In this document: positions 8,696 through 15,130 of the stretch, in pieces
Numbering within the stretch: position 1 is the first letter of the stretch
How the letters are laid out: every line of letters starts with the position of its first letter
Origin: Stenotrophomonas maltophilia
GTDB taxonomy: Bacteria > Pseudomonadota > Gammaproteobacteria > Xanthomonadales > Xanthomonadaceae
NCBI GenBank assembly: GCA_002386405.1
Contig: DGIP01000295.1
Span: 1 to 24,984 of the forward strand
Direction: 5' to 3'
Length of the DNA stretch: 24,984 nucleotides
The notes under the pieces: generated by a model
What the model was told of the DNA's origin: nothing
Seen by the model: the letters and a program-made list of their open reading frames with translations, nothing else
Database searches by the model: none
Position numbers and translations under genes: made by a program

Positions 8696-9385
8696 TCAGG
8701 TCGAGGTCGAGAACCGGTAGCCTGCACCGCGCACGGTCTGCACCATGTTCTCAGCGCCGAACGGTTCCAGCGTCTTGCGCAGGCGGCGGATGTGCACGTC
8801 GATGGTGCGCTCCTCCACATATACGCTGCCGCCCCACACATGGTCCAGCAACTGGGCACGGGTGTATACGCGCTCGGGGTGGGTCATGAAGAAGTGCAGC
8901 AGGCGGTATTCGGTCGGGCCGATCGGCACCGGCTGGTCGCCGGCGAACACCCGGTGCGCGGCACCGTCGATGCGGATGGTGCCTACCGCCACGCTGCCGT
9001 CCTCGTCATCGTCGCGCGCCCGCCGCATCACGGCGCGGATGCGGGCCAGCAGTTCCCGGGCCGAGAACGGCTTGACCACGTAGTCGTCCACCCCGGCTTC
9101 GAGCCCCCCGACACGGTCGTTCTCTTCGCCGCGCGCGGTCAGCATGATGATCGGCACCTCGCGGGTGAGGGCCTCCTTGCGCCAGCGACGGGCCAGGTCC
9201 AGCCCGCTGGTGCCCGGCAACATCCAATCCAGCAGGATCAGGTCCGGCACGCGGTCGGCGATCGCCGTCTGCGCTTCGCGGGCGTCACCGGCGTGGATCG
9301 GGTCGTAGTCGCCCTTGCGCAGGGCAAAGGCGACCATTTCGCGGATCGCGGGTTCGTCATCGACGATCAGGATGCGTTTCTGCAC
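8696..9385 (-). CDS. phoB: Phosphate regulon response regulator PhoB
   Basis: A 229-residue OmpR/PhoB-family regulator. The receiver domain (1-120) has the acidic pair Asp9-Asp10, phosphoacceptor Asp53 in LILLDWMLPG, Thr83 and Lys105 in VVKPFSA. The winged-helix DNA-binding domain (about 130-227) includes PIGPTEYRLLHFFMTHPERVYTR and the recognition helix region EERTIDVHIRRLRKTL, and ends RGAGYRFS. The start is GTG (9383-9385) with GGTGGG just upstream. Starting there gives MQKRILIVDDEPAIREM, the family N-terminus. It is the first gene of the phoB-phoR-ppk1 operon. The Pho-box-like site at 9440-9457 indicates positive autoregulation. Confidence 0.96.
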   Translation of the reverse strand: MQKRILIVDDEPAIREMVAFALRKGDYDPIHAGDAREAQTAIADRVPDLILLDWMLPGTSGLDLARRWRKEALTREVPIIMLTARGEENDRVGGLEAGVDDYVVKPFSARELLARIRAVMRRARDDDEDGSVAVGTIRIDGAAHRVFAGDQPVPIGPTEYRLLHFFMTHPERVYTRAQLLDHVWGGSVYVEERTIDVHIRRLRKTLEPFGAENMVQTVRGAGYRFSTST

Positions 9386-9423
9386 GTGCCCACCGTATTA
9401 CTCATCAGACCGGGATTGAGCCC

Positions 9424-9457
9424 AGTAGACTACGGTTTCATGACATGTTTGTGACGG
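9424..9457 (-). promoter_or_regulatory. Pho box and -10 element of the phoBR-ppk1 promoter
   Basis: Read on the minus strand, CCGTCAC-AAAC-ATGTCAT occupies 9457 down to 9440. It consists of two 7-nt half-sites close to CTGTCAT/C, separated by an AT-rich 4-nt spacer. TCTACT (9424-9429) follows exactly 10 nt later and matches TATAAT at 4 of 6 positions. The 10-nt distance from Pho box to -10 is that of classic PhoB-activated promoters such as E. coli phoB. It lies in the bepA-phoB gap, 55 nt upstream of the GTG start. Confidence 0.75.
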
Positions 9458-9497
9458 CCATGGGGGCATTGCCATCCCACCGTCATCCGGGCGCGGT

Positions 9498-11138
9498 TCA
9501 GCGCCGTTCCAGCTCCGGGTCGTTGATGCCCTGCCGGCGCATCTCCAGCACGGTGGGGGTGATGCTCTCGATCCGCGCATCCACCCGGGCCCGGCCCACG
9601 TAATCCAGCGCCGGCTGCTTCTTGAGCGCCTGCAGCTGCATCAGTGCCTGCTCCGGCCGCCCGTTCAGGAACGCGGCCTCGGCGTAGGCCTCGCTGGCGC
9701 GCAGGGTGTCGCCGGCCAGCTCGCTGGCGCGGGCATAGCGCTGCTGGAACACCGGATCATTGCCGCTTTGCGACAGCAGCGGGCGCAGCATCGCCTGCGC
9801 GCGCTGGCCCGCCTCGCGCCCGCCCTGTTCGTTCAACATCTCGGCGTAGGTCAGCGCCACCGGGCGGCTGCCGGGGTGCTGGCGGAGCAGGGCGTCGAAG
9901 CGGGCATTGGCCTGGGCCGGCTGGCCCGAGCGCGACTCGGATTCGGCCAGTGCCAAGGCCACCCACAGGTTGTCCGGGTGGTCCTTGAGCAGCTCGGTGA
10001 GGTCGCGCCGGGCCTCGGCCGCGCCGCTGTTGCGCAGGCGCGCCAGGGCCAGCCCATAGCGCTGGGCGTCGTTGAGGCCGCTTTTCTGCGCGCGCTGCAG
10101 GTTCTGGTACTCGGTGGCCAGCTCGCCCGGGGTATCGGCGCTGAGCACGCGCAGGCGCTCGCGCGCCCACTCGAACTGGCCGGTGCCGCCCCGGCTGAGT
10201 GAATTGACCGAGATCTGCATCGAGGCCGGCAGCAACGGGTTGCTGCGCCGGACCAGCGGGTCGGACAGGGCCGGGTCGGCCGGGTCCACCCGTTCCTGGC
10301 GCACCCCGCCGGGCACCTCGGTGGTGAGCAGCACGGTGTCCTTCTTCATCTGCTCGGCACGGGCCTTGGCTTCGCTGATGCGGGTGGTGTTGACCGGGTG
10401 GGTCTGCAGGAAATCCGGCACCGAATAGCCGCCGGCATTGCCGCGCATCGAGGCGGACATGCGTTCGAAGAAGCCGGCCATCGCATCCACGTCGTAGCCG
10501 CTGCGGGCCAGGGTGCGGATGCCCAGGCGGTCGGCCTCCGACTCATTGCTGCGGGTGTAGTTGATCTGGCGCTGCTGCATCAGCCCCATGCCGGAGGTGA
10601 TCGCGGCCATGGTGGCATCGCCGGAAGAGTTGCCGCCGGCCTGCTGCGCGGCCACCACCGCCGCCAGCATGCCCAGCAGGATGGGGATCTGGTCGCGCTG
10701 GGCCCGTTCCACCCCGCGCAGCACGTGCTGCTGGGTGACGTGGGCGATTTCGTGGGACAGCACCGCCGCCACCTCATCCTCGCGCTCGGCGGTCAGCACC
10801 AGCCCGGCGTTGACCCCCACGTAGCCGCCCAGGGTGGCGAAGGCGTTGATCTGCCGGTCCCTGAGCATGAAGAAGGTATAGGACTGGCGCGGCTGGGCGC
10901 TGTTGGAGCCCAGCCGCGCGCCCATGGTCTGCAGCCAGTCGTCCACCAGCGGGTCATCCAGCAGGAAGCCGTAATTGCGCAGCTCCCGCAGCATCATCCC
11001 GCCGTACTCGGCCTGGCGCGCCGGGGTCAGCAGTTCACCGGCCGACGAGCCGATGTCCGGCAGCTTGCTGTCCTGGGCCGACGCCAAGGGGGCGGCCAGG
11101 GCCAGGGTCAACGCGGCAGAGAGCAGCAAAAGGCGCAA
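9498..11138 (-). CDS. bepA: Periplasmic M48 zinc metalloprotease with C-terminal TPR region (BepA-like)
   Basis: This would be a 546-residue protein from the TTG start at 11136-11138. That start gives the classic signal peptide MRLLLLSAALTLALAAPLASAQ and has AGGAG (plus-strand ctcct, 11146-11150) 7 nt upstream. An in-frame ATG at 11187-11189 adds 17 polar residues and lacks such a site. The M48 domain holds HEIAH (residues 129-133) and NESEAD with Glu201 as third zinc ligand. The C-terminal half (about 330-545) is helical and repetitive, with TPR-like motifs such as DHPDNLWVALALAE and QRYARASELAGDTLRASEAYAEAAFLNG. In E. coli, BepA assists LptD assembly at the BAM complex and degrades stalled outer-membrane proteins. 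The same role is inferred here. It is divergent from the glutaredoxin gene. Confidence 0.92.
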   Translation of the reverse strand: MRLLLLSAALTLALAAPLASAQDSKLPDIGSSAGELLTPARQAEYGGMMLRELRNYGFLLDDPLVDDWLQTMGARLGSNSAQPRQSYTFFMLRDRQINAFATLGGYVGVNAGLVLTAEREDEVAAVLSHEIAHVTQQHVLRGVERAQRDQIPILLGMLAAVVAAQQAGGNSSGDATMAAITSGMGLMQQRQINYTRSNESEADRLGIRTLARSGYDVDAMAGFFERMSASMRGNAGGYSVPDFLQTHPVNTTRISEAKARAEQMKKDTVLLTTEVPGGVRQERVDPADPALSDPLVRRSNPLLPASMQISVNSLSRGGTGQFEWARERLRVLSADTPGELATEYQNLQRAQKSGLNDAQRYGLALARLRNSGAAEARRDLTELLKDHPDNLWVALALAESESRSGQPAQANARFDALLRQHPGSRPVALTYAEMLNEQGGREAGQRAQAMLRPLLSQSGNDPVFQQRYARASELAGDTLRASEAYAEAAFLNGRPEQALMQLQALKKQPALDYVGRARVDARIESITPTVLEMRRQGINDPELERR

Positions 11139-11246
11139 ACAGGAACTCCTGGGGGCTGCGGGTGATCCGCAGTGTTGCGGTGATGACATGGAAAATCCAG
11201 CGCAGGGCTACCATATACAGACACTCGTTCCGCTGTGGAGTTTCCC

Positions 11247-11543
11247 GTGAGCCAAGATGTCGCTTCCAACCCGGGTGGGAAGCCGCCCATCACCATCTAT
11301 TCGACCGCCGTCTGCCCGTACTGCGTGGCCGCCAAGAACTTCCTGAAGAGCAAGGGCGAGAGCTGGACCGAAGTCCGCATCGACCTGGACCCGGTCGAGC
11401 GCGAAAAGATGATGGCCAAGACCCGCCGCACCAGCGTGCCGCAGATCTTCGTGGGCGAGGTCCATGTGGGTGGGTACGACGACATGATCGCCCTGCACCG
11501 GGAAGGAAAGCTTGAGCCGCTGCTGAACGGAGAGGGCGCATGA
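11247..11543 (+). CDS. grxC: Glutaredoxin (GrxC type)
   Basis: A 98-residue dithiol glutaredoxin. TIYSTAVCPYC carries the CPYC active site (Cys23/Cys26). Further on are the cis-proline region TSVPQIFVG and the glutathione-binding HVGGYDD. It reduces disulfides and glutathione mixed disulfides in the cytoplasm. The GTG at 11247 is chosen because GGAG (11237-11240) lies 6 nt upstream. A GTG at 11235 would overlap that site and add four residues. The stop overlaps the next start as ATGA, so the pair is translationally coupled. A TATACA at 11214-11219 could be its -10, but no good -35 is visible. Confidence 0.93.
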   Translation: MSQDVASNPGGKPPITIYSTAVCPYCVAAKNFLKSKGESWTEVRIDLDPVEREKMMAKTRRTSVPQIFVGEVHVGGYDDMIALHREGKLEPLLNGEGA

Positions 11544-11932
11544 GCGCTGCGGACGACGGCAGCAAGGACCGGATCGCCGAGTTCACCGAGTTCCGCCAGC
11601 GCATGAACCAGCGCATCCTGGGCGAGCCCAACCAGGTGGTGCGGCGCTTCTTCGCGCTCGACACCCAGACCTACCAGGCCGGCGCGCTGGATGTGAAGAC
11701 CAAGGAGCTGCTGGGCCTGGTCGCCTCGATGGTGCTGCGCTGCGACGACTGCATCAGCTACCACGTGGCCCAGTGCAAGGACGCCGGGGTGACCCGCGAG
11801 GAGTTCTTCGAGACCTTCTCGGTCGGCCTGGTGGTCGGCGGCTCGATCGTCATCCCGCACCTGCGCCGCGCCGTGGACTTCCTGGACCAGCTGGAAGGCG
11901 GCGCCGCCGCCCCGGCCGTTCACGAACATTGA
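11540..11932 (+). CDS. AhpD-like carboxymuconolactone decarboxylase family protein
   Basis: A 130-residue single-domain protein of the carboxymuconolactone decarboxylase/AhpD superfamily. It contains the complete AhpD signature E-x11-C-x2-C-x3-H as Glu56, Cys68, Cys71 and His75 (LRCDDCISYHV). That signature points to a thiol-peroxidase or disulfide-reductase role, not to ring-lactone decarboxylation. The C-terminal helix contains GGSIVIPHLRRAVDFL. It overlaps the glutaredoxin stop by ATGA, so a shared thiol-redox function is likely, with the glutaredoxin as a possible electron donor. The natural substrate is unknown. Confidence 0.9.
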   Translation: MSAADDGSKDRIAEFTEFRQRMNQRILGEPNQVVRRFFALDTQTYQAGALDVKTKELLGLVASMVLRCDDCISYHVAQCKDAGVTREEFFETFSVGLVVGGSIVIPHLRRAVDFLDQLEGGAAAPAVHEH

Positions 11933-11939
11933 TGGATTC

Positions 11940-11965
11940 CGCCCGACCAACGGTCGGGCGCTACC
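11940..11965 (-). repeat. SMAG/REP-like palindromic element
   Basis: CGCCCGACC (11940-11948) and GGTCGGGCG (11952-11960) make a perfect 9-bp stem with loop AAC, followed by CTACC, which is GGTAG on the minus strand. It starts 8 nt after the AhpD-like stop codon. It may act as a 3'-end stabiliser of the grxC operon transcript, as no classic terminator is present there. Confidence 0.7.
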
Positions 11966-11975
11966 AATGGCTAAT

Positions 11976-12005
11976 TTGGGGTCCCTTGGGCGGGTGAGGC
12001 ATAAT
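11976..12005 (+). promoter_or_regulatory. Probable promoter of the isocitrate dehydrogenase gene
   Basis: TTGGGG (11976-11981) and CATAAT (12000-12005) are separated by 18 nt and lie just after the palindromic repeat. The -10 matches at 5 of 6 positions and the -35 at 3-4 of 6. It would give a leader of about 70 nt. Confidence 0.55.
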
Positions 12006-12024
12006 TGCGGGTGAAACTTCCCTT

Positions 12025-12057
12025 GCGCCCCTGCTCCGGGTCCCTTACGGACGGCGC
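12025..12057 (+). other. Structured leader hairpin upstream of isocitrate dehydrogenase
   Basis: GCGCC (12025-12029) pairs with GGCGC (12053-12057), and inside it GTCC (12040-12043) pairs with GGAC (12049-12052). I do not recognise a known riboswitch. It may only set leader stability. Confidence 0.3.
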
Positions 12058-12083
12058 TCCCCCTCGGTTCGGAAACAGATCAA

Positions 12084-13091
12084 ATGACGCAGAAAATCAC
12101 GGTCATCCGCGGTGACGGCATCGGCCCGGAGATCATGGACGCTACGCTGTTCGTGCTCGGCAAGCTGGACACCGGCTTTGAATACGAAGATGCCGACGCT
12201 GGCCTGGTCGCACTGGAAAAGCACGGCGACCTGATGCCGGCTTCCACCCTGGAGTCGATCGCACGCAACCGGATCGCGCTGAAGAGCCCGCTGACCACGC
12301 CGGTCGGTGGTGGCTTCACCTCGATCAACGTCAGCCTGCGCCGCCACTTCGACCTGTACGCCAACGTGCGTCCGGCGGTGTCGTTCCCGAACACCAAGTC
12401 GCGTTTCGGCGACGGCGTGGACCTGGTCACCGTGCGTGAGAACACCGAAGGCGCGTACCTGGCCGAAGGCCAGGAAGTGTCGGCCGACGGCGAAACCGCG
12501 TTCTCCGGCACCCGCATCACCCGCAAGGGCTCCGAGCGCATCGTGCGCTACGCCTTCGAGCTGGCCCGCAGCACCGGCCGCAAGAAGGTCACCGCCGTGC
12601 ACAAGGCCAACATCATCAAGTCGACCTCGGGCCTGTTCCTGGCCGTGGCGCGCGAAGTGGCGGCCAAGTACCCGGACATCGAGTTCCAGGAAATGATCGT
12701 CGACAACTGCTGCATGCAGCTGGTGATGCGTCCGGAACAGTTCGACGTGATCGTCACCACCAACCTGTTCGGCGACATCATCTCCGACCTGTGCGCCGGC
12801 CTCGTCGGCGGCCTGGGCCTGGCCCCGGGTGCCAACATCGGTGAGAACGCGGCGATCTTCGAAGCCGTGCACGGCACCGCGCCGGACATCGCCGGCCAGG
12901 GCAAGGCCAATCCGTGCGCGCTGCTGCTGGCGGCCGCGCAGATGCTGGACCACGTCGGCCAGACCGACAACGCCGAGCGCCTGCGCAAGGCCATCGTGGC
13001 CACCCTGGAAGCCAAGGACTCGCTGACCGGCGACCTCGGCGGCACCGGCAACACCATGGGCTTCGCCCAGGCCATCGCCAGCCGCCTGTAA
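12084..13091 (+). CDS. NAD-dependent isocitrate dehydrogenase
   Basis: A 335-residue beta-decarboxylating dehydrogenase that converts isocitrate to 2-oxoglutarate in the citric acid cycle. It shows ITVIRGDGIGPEIM at the N-terminus, LYANVRPAVSFP (the substrate arginine region), VRENTEGAY, the catalytic Lys in VHKANIIKST, and the metal-binding signature TTNLFGDIISDLCAGLVGGLG. HGTAPDIAGQGKANP carries the Asp-Ile pair typical of NAD rather than NADP preference. The length fits the short NAD-type IDH of xanthomonads, not the NADP-dependent enteric Icd of about 416 residues. Isopropylmalate or homoisocitrate dehydrogenases are alternatives, but VRENTEGAYL and the cofactor loop favour IDH. The Shine-Dalgarno is weak (GGAAAC). 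It appears monocistronic, with its own promoter and terminator. Confidence 0.92.
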   Translation: MTQKITVIRGDGIGPEIMDATLFVLGKLDTGFEYEDADAGLVALEKHGDLMPASTLESIARNRIALKSPLTTPVGGGFTSINVSLRRHFDLYANVRPAVSFPNTKSRFGDGVDLVTVRENTEGAYLAEGQEVSADGETAFSGTRITRKGSERIVRYAFELARSTGRKKVTAVHKANIIKSTSGLFLAVAREVAAKYPDIEFQEMIVDNCCMQLVMRPEQFDVIVTTNLFGDIISDLCAGLVGGLGLAPGANIGENAAIFEAVHGTAPDIAGQGKANPCALLLAAAQMLDHVGQTDNAERLRKAIVATLEAKDSLTGDLGGTGNTMGFAQAIASRL

Positions 13092-13100
13092 GCGGGCATG

Positions 13101-13141
13101 GTAGGAGCCGACGGTAGGGCCGACTGTTAGTCGGCTGCTCC
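13101..13141 (+). repeat. SMAG/REP-like palindromic element, composite
   Basis: GGTAG (13113-13117) precedes a 7-bp stem GCCGACT(13119-13125)/AGTCGGC(13129-13135) with loop GTT. A second partial unit, GTAGGAGCCGAC (13101-13112), is fused upstream and may be a truncated duplicate. It lies between the IDH stop and the terminator. Confidence 0.65.
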
Positions 13142-13176
13142 AAAAAGAAAGGGCGCCCTCACAGGCGCCCTTTTTT
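13142..13176. terminator. Bidirectional Rho-independent terminator
   Basis: GGGCGCC (13151-13157) and GGCGCCC (13164-13170) pair around CTCACA. TTTTTT (13171-13176) serves the plus-strand IDH gene. The A-rich tract at 13142-13150 becomes a U-tract for the convergent Bax-inhibitor-1 gene. Confidence 0.93.
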
Positions 13177-13193
13177 CATCCAGACGCGTTGAA

Positions 13194-13952
13194 TCAACGC
13201 GACTGCAGCTTCGACAGCAGGCGCAGGAATTCCACGTACAGCCACACCAGGGTGACCATCAGCCCGAACGCGCCGTACCACTCCATGTACTTCGGTGCAC
13301 GCGCGGCGGCGCCGTTCTCGATGAAGTCGAAGTCCAGCACCAGGTTCAGCGCGGCCACCACCACCACGAACAGGCTGAAGGCGATGCCCAGCCAGCTGGC
13401 TTCATGGATCACCGGCACGTTGATGTCGAAGAAGCCCAGCACGAACGAGGCCAGGTACAGCAGCGCGATGCCGCCGGTGGCCGCGACCACGCCCAGCTTG
13501 AAGTTCTCGGTGACCTTGATCAGGCCGCTGCGGTAGGCCGCCAGCAGGGCGAACAGGGTGCCGAAGGTGAGCAGCACCGCCTGGAACACGATGCCCGGGA
13601 AGCGCACTTCCATCACCGCCGAGATCGCGCCCAGGAAGAAGCCTTCCACCAGCGCGTACATCGGCGCGGTGACCGGCGACCATTCCTTCTTGAACACCGT
13701 CACCACGGCCAGGACCAGCCCGCCGATGGCGCCGCCGATGGCGTAGATCATCGCGCCCGGTGCGATCTGGCGGTCGGCGCCGATGGCTTGGCTCCAGGCG
13801 AAGGCAGCGGTGAGTACGGCCAGCAACAGCAGGATGCCGGTCTTGTTGACCGTGCCGTTGATGGTCATCACCTGGTCGGGCGAGGTCACCACCGAGCCGC
13901 TGGCCAGGTCGAGGAACGTCGACTCCGAAAGTGCAGGATTGCCGCTGCGCAT
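13194..13952 (-). CDS. Bax inhibitor-1 (BI-1)/YccA-YetJ family membrane protein
   Basis: A 252-residue polytopic inner-membrane protein with about seven hydrophobic segments (e.g. GILLLLAVLTAAFAW, MIYAIGGAIGGLVLAVVTVF, FVVVVAALNLVLDF). FDFIENGAAARAPKYMEWYGAFGLMVTLVWLYVEFLRLL is the conserved C-terminal block of the bacterial Bax-inhibitor-1-like group. Relatives such as YetJ conduct calcium in a pH-dependent way, and the role here is unknown. ATG at 13950-13952 has AGGAG 7 nt upstream. A TTG six nucleotides earlier is too close to that site. It is convergent with IDH and shares its bidirectional terminator. Confidence 0.92.
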   Translation of the reverse strand: MRSGNPALSESTFLDLASGSVVTSPDQVMTINGTVNKTGILLLLAVLTAAFAWSQAIGADRQIAPGAMIYAIGGAIGGLVLAVVTVFKKEWSPVTAPMYALVEGFFLGAISAVMEVRFPGIVFQAVLLTFGTLFALLAAYRSGLIKVTENFKLGVVAATGGIALLYLASFVLGFFDINVPVIHEASWLGIAFSLFVVVVAALNLVLDFDFIENGAAARAPKYMEWYGAFGLMVTLVWLYVEFLRLLSKLQSR

Positions 13953-14001
13953 TGCCAATCTCCTTGAAGGGTAGGGTTAGGGCCGTCCGGCCGCTGGAGA
14001 A

Positions 14002-14030
14002 AGCATAGCGCCCGATCATGAATGTGAAAA
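14002..14030 (-). promoter_or_regulatory. Possible promoter of the Bax-inhibitor-1 family gene
   Basis: Minus-strand TTTTCA (14025-14030) and TATGCT (14002-14007) are separated by 17 nt, about 50 nt upstream of the start codon. The match is moderate. Confidence 0.45.
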
Positions 14031-14045
14031 ACCTTGTGAAAACCG

Positions 14046-14074
14046 TTGACAGATGCCTCGCCGATTCCCACAAT
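14046..14074 (+). promoter_or_regulatory. Promoter of the tRNA-Pro-Arg-His block
   Basis: A perfect -35 TTGACA (14046-14051) is followed after exactly 17 nt by CACAAT (14069-14074), 40 nt before tRNA-Pro. It is back to back with the candidate promoter of the Bax-inhibitor-1 gene. Confidence 0.8.
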
Positions 14075-14114
14075 AGCCGACTCTTTCGGGGGGAACCTCG
14101 AGGGATCAAACCAC

Positions 14115-14191
14115 CGGGGTATAGCGCAGTCTGGTAGCGCGCCTGCTTTGGGAGCAGGATGTCGGGGGTTCGAATCCCTCTACCCCGACCA
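14115..14191 (+). tRNA. tRNA-Pro (anticodon TGG)
   Basis: A 77-nt cloverleaf. Acceptor CGGGGTA pairs with TACCCCG, the anticodon loop TTTGGGA sits in a CCTGC/GCAGG stem, and the T-arm GGGGGTTCGAATCCCTC and 3' CCA are encoded. It is the first gene of a four-tRNA run. Confidence 0.97.
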
Positions 14192-14237
14192 CGTCCCGCT
14201 GCTCAAAACGGGATGGGAATGCGACAATCCGGTCCGG

Positions 14238-14314
14238 GCGCCCGTAGCTCAACTGGATAGAGCACCGGCCTTCTAAGCCGGCGGTTACAGGTTCGATTCC
14301 TGTCGGGCGCACCA
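14238..14314 (+). tRNA. tRNA-Arg (anticodon TCT)
   Basis: A 77-nt cloverleaf with acceptor GCGCCCG/CGGGCGC, anticodon loop CTTCTAA in a CCGGC/GCCGG stem, T-arm with GGTTCGATTCC, and encoded CCA. It reads AGA/AGG, rare Arg codons in a GC-rich genome. Confidence 0.97.
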
Positions 14315-14370
14315 TCGGTGCACACGCGGGGCTGCTTCAAAGGTTGTAAACGAATAAACAGGTTTCAGTG

Positions 14371-14447
14371 GTGGCTGTAGCTCAGTTGGTTAGAGTACCG
14401 GATTGTGATTCCGGTGGTCGGGGGTTCGAATCCCCTCAGCCACCCCA
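14371..14447 (+). tRNA. tRNA-His (anticodon GTG)
   Basis: Acceptor GTGGCTG/CAGCCAC, discriminator C, and G at 14370 able to serve as the histidine-specific extra 5' base (-1). Anticodon loop TTGTGAT, T-loop TTCGAAT, and CCA encoded. Confidence 0.97.
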
Positions 14448-14486
14448 CTGATTTGAAGAACCCGTTTCACCGGAAGTGAATCGGGG

Positions 14487-14514
14487 TTGCAAAAAAAGGC
14501 GCAAACGCTACACT
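14487..14514 (+). promoter_or_regulatory. Possible promoter of the first tRNA-Lys
   Basis: TTGCAA (14487-14492) and TACACT (14509-14514) with a 16-nt spacer, 17 nt before the tRNA. An imperfect hairpin (14461-14470 with 14476-14485) separates it from tRNA-His, so the Lys gene probably has its own start. Confidence 0.5.
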
Positions 14515-14531
14515 ATGCGCCTGAGTTTTCA

Positions 14532-14607
14532 GGGCTGTTAGCTCAGTTGGTAGAGCAGTTGACTCTTAATCAATAGGTCCAAGGTTCGAATCCTTGACAG
14601 CCCACCA
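14532..14607 (+). tRNA. tRNA-Lys (anticodon CTT), copy 1
   Basis: A 76-nt cloverleaf. Acceptor GGGCTGT/ACAGCCC, anticodon loop CTCTTAA giving CTT at positions 34-36, T-arm AAGGTTCGAATCCTT, and CCA encoded. It is identical in sequence to the copy at 14996-15071. Confidence 0.97.
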
Positions 14608-14615
14608 AGACAGAA

Positions 14616-14643
14616 GCCATCCGGTTCGCCGGGTGGCTTTTTT
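14616..14643 (+). terminator. Rho-independent terminator after tRNA-Lys copy 1
   Basis: GCCATCCGG (14616-14624) pairs with CCGGGTGGC (14629-14637), with one G-U pair, around loop TTCG. TTTTTT follows. Confidence 0.93.
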
Positions 14644-14665
14644 ATTGCGCGCGATGCGGCATCCC

Positions 14666-14690
14666 GCAGCCACGCAGGGCGTGGCTCTAC
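14666..14690 (-). repeat. SMAG/REP-like element, GCCACGC variant (copy 1)
   Basis: AGCCACGC/GCGTGGCT palindrome with a short AGG centre, followed by CTAC, so GTAG opens the element on the minus strand. It lies in the 352-nt spacer between the two tRNA-Lys cassettes. No gene is visible in that spacer. Confidence 0.65.
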
Positions 14691-14764
14691 GTCCAGGCGT
14701 TGCGTCGACACGCACACCGTGTCCGCGTGATTCCATCCCAATCGTCCTGTGCACGTAACAATTC

Positions 14765-14789
14765 GTAGTGCCACGCCCTGCGTGGCAAC
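14765..14789 (+). repeat. SMAG/REP-like element, GCCACGC variant (copy 2, opposite orientation)
   Basis: GTAGTGCCACGC-CCT-GCGTGGCA on the plus strand. It is the same palindrome as its neighbours but inverted in orientation, with GTAG on the left. Confidence 0.65.
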
Positions 14790-14906
14790 CGCGCGCAGCG
14801 CGGCCCGGGTGTCCGAAGCCGATCACGTGCCGGTCCCGGCGATGCCGCCGGCGTTTGGGCCCGGCCGAAGCCGCCCGTCAGGCGTTCATGGTCCTGGACC
14901 CAAGCC

Positions 14907-14929
14907 AGCCACGCAGGGCGTGGCTCTAC
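14907..14929 (-). repeat. SMAG/REP-like element, GCCACGC variant (copy 3)
   Basis: AGCCACGC-AGG-GCGTGGCT followed by CTAC. It matches copy 1 over the palindrome. Confidence 0.65.
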
Positions 14930-14949
14930 GAGGGGTGCAAAAAAACCGC

Positions 14950-14979
14950 TTGCAACACCGTGCGGCATTGCGTCATAAT
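14950..14979 (+). promoter_or_regulatory. Promoter of the second tRNA-Lys
   Basis: TTGCAA (14950-14955) and CATAAT (14974-14979) with an 18-nt spacer, 16 nt before the tRNA. The -35 hexamer is the same as that of the first Lys copy. Confidence 0.65.
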
Positions 14980-14995
14980 TCGCCTCCCGATTTTC

Positions 14996-15071
14996 GGGCT
15001 GTTAGCTCAGTTGGTAGAGCAGTTGACTCTTAATCAATAGGTCCAAGGTTCGAATCCTTGACAGCCCACCA
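14996..15071 (+). tRNA. tRNA-Lys (anticodon CTT), copy 2
   Basis: A 76-nt gene identical to copy 1, including the encoded CCA and the following CAAGAC flank. The anticodon loop CTCTTAA gives CTT. Confidence 0.97.
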
Positions 15072-15079
15072 AGACGAAA

Positions 15080-15107
15080 GCCATCCGGTCAGCCGGGTGG
15101 CTTTTTT
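15080..15107 (+). terminator. Rho-independent terminator after tRNA-Lys copy 2
   Basis: GCCATCCGG (15080-15088) pairs with CCGGGTGGC (15093-15101) and is followed by TTTTTT. The stem is the same as after copy 1 but the loop differs (TCAG). Confidence 0.93.
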
Positions 15108-15130
15108 CTTGGCTGGAGTTCGGCATTGCG

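Noticed and set aside
7295..9454. A long plus-strand frame opposite phoR and phoB
   Set aside because: Antisense shadow. The minus frames have all kinase and response-regulator motifs.
11183..11200. ATGTCAT on the minus strand upstream of bepA as a third Pho box
   Set aside because: The unit 11 nt away (CTGGATT) matches CTGTCAT at only 4 of 7 positions, and the other side does not match, so a single unit is not enough.
13098..13176. An attachment site or integrated element near the IDH end or the tRNA block
   Set aside because: No integrase, no direct repeat of a tRNA 3' end, and no foreign-looking genes. The palindromes fit SMAG/REP elements.
14461..14486. A terminator between tRNA-His and tRNA-Lys
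   Set aside because: The hairpin (10-bp stem, one mismatch) is followed by GTTGCAAAAAAA, an A-run and not a T-run, on the plus strand, so it is not a Rho-independent terminator in the direction of transcription.
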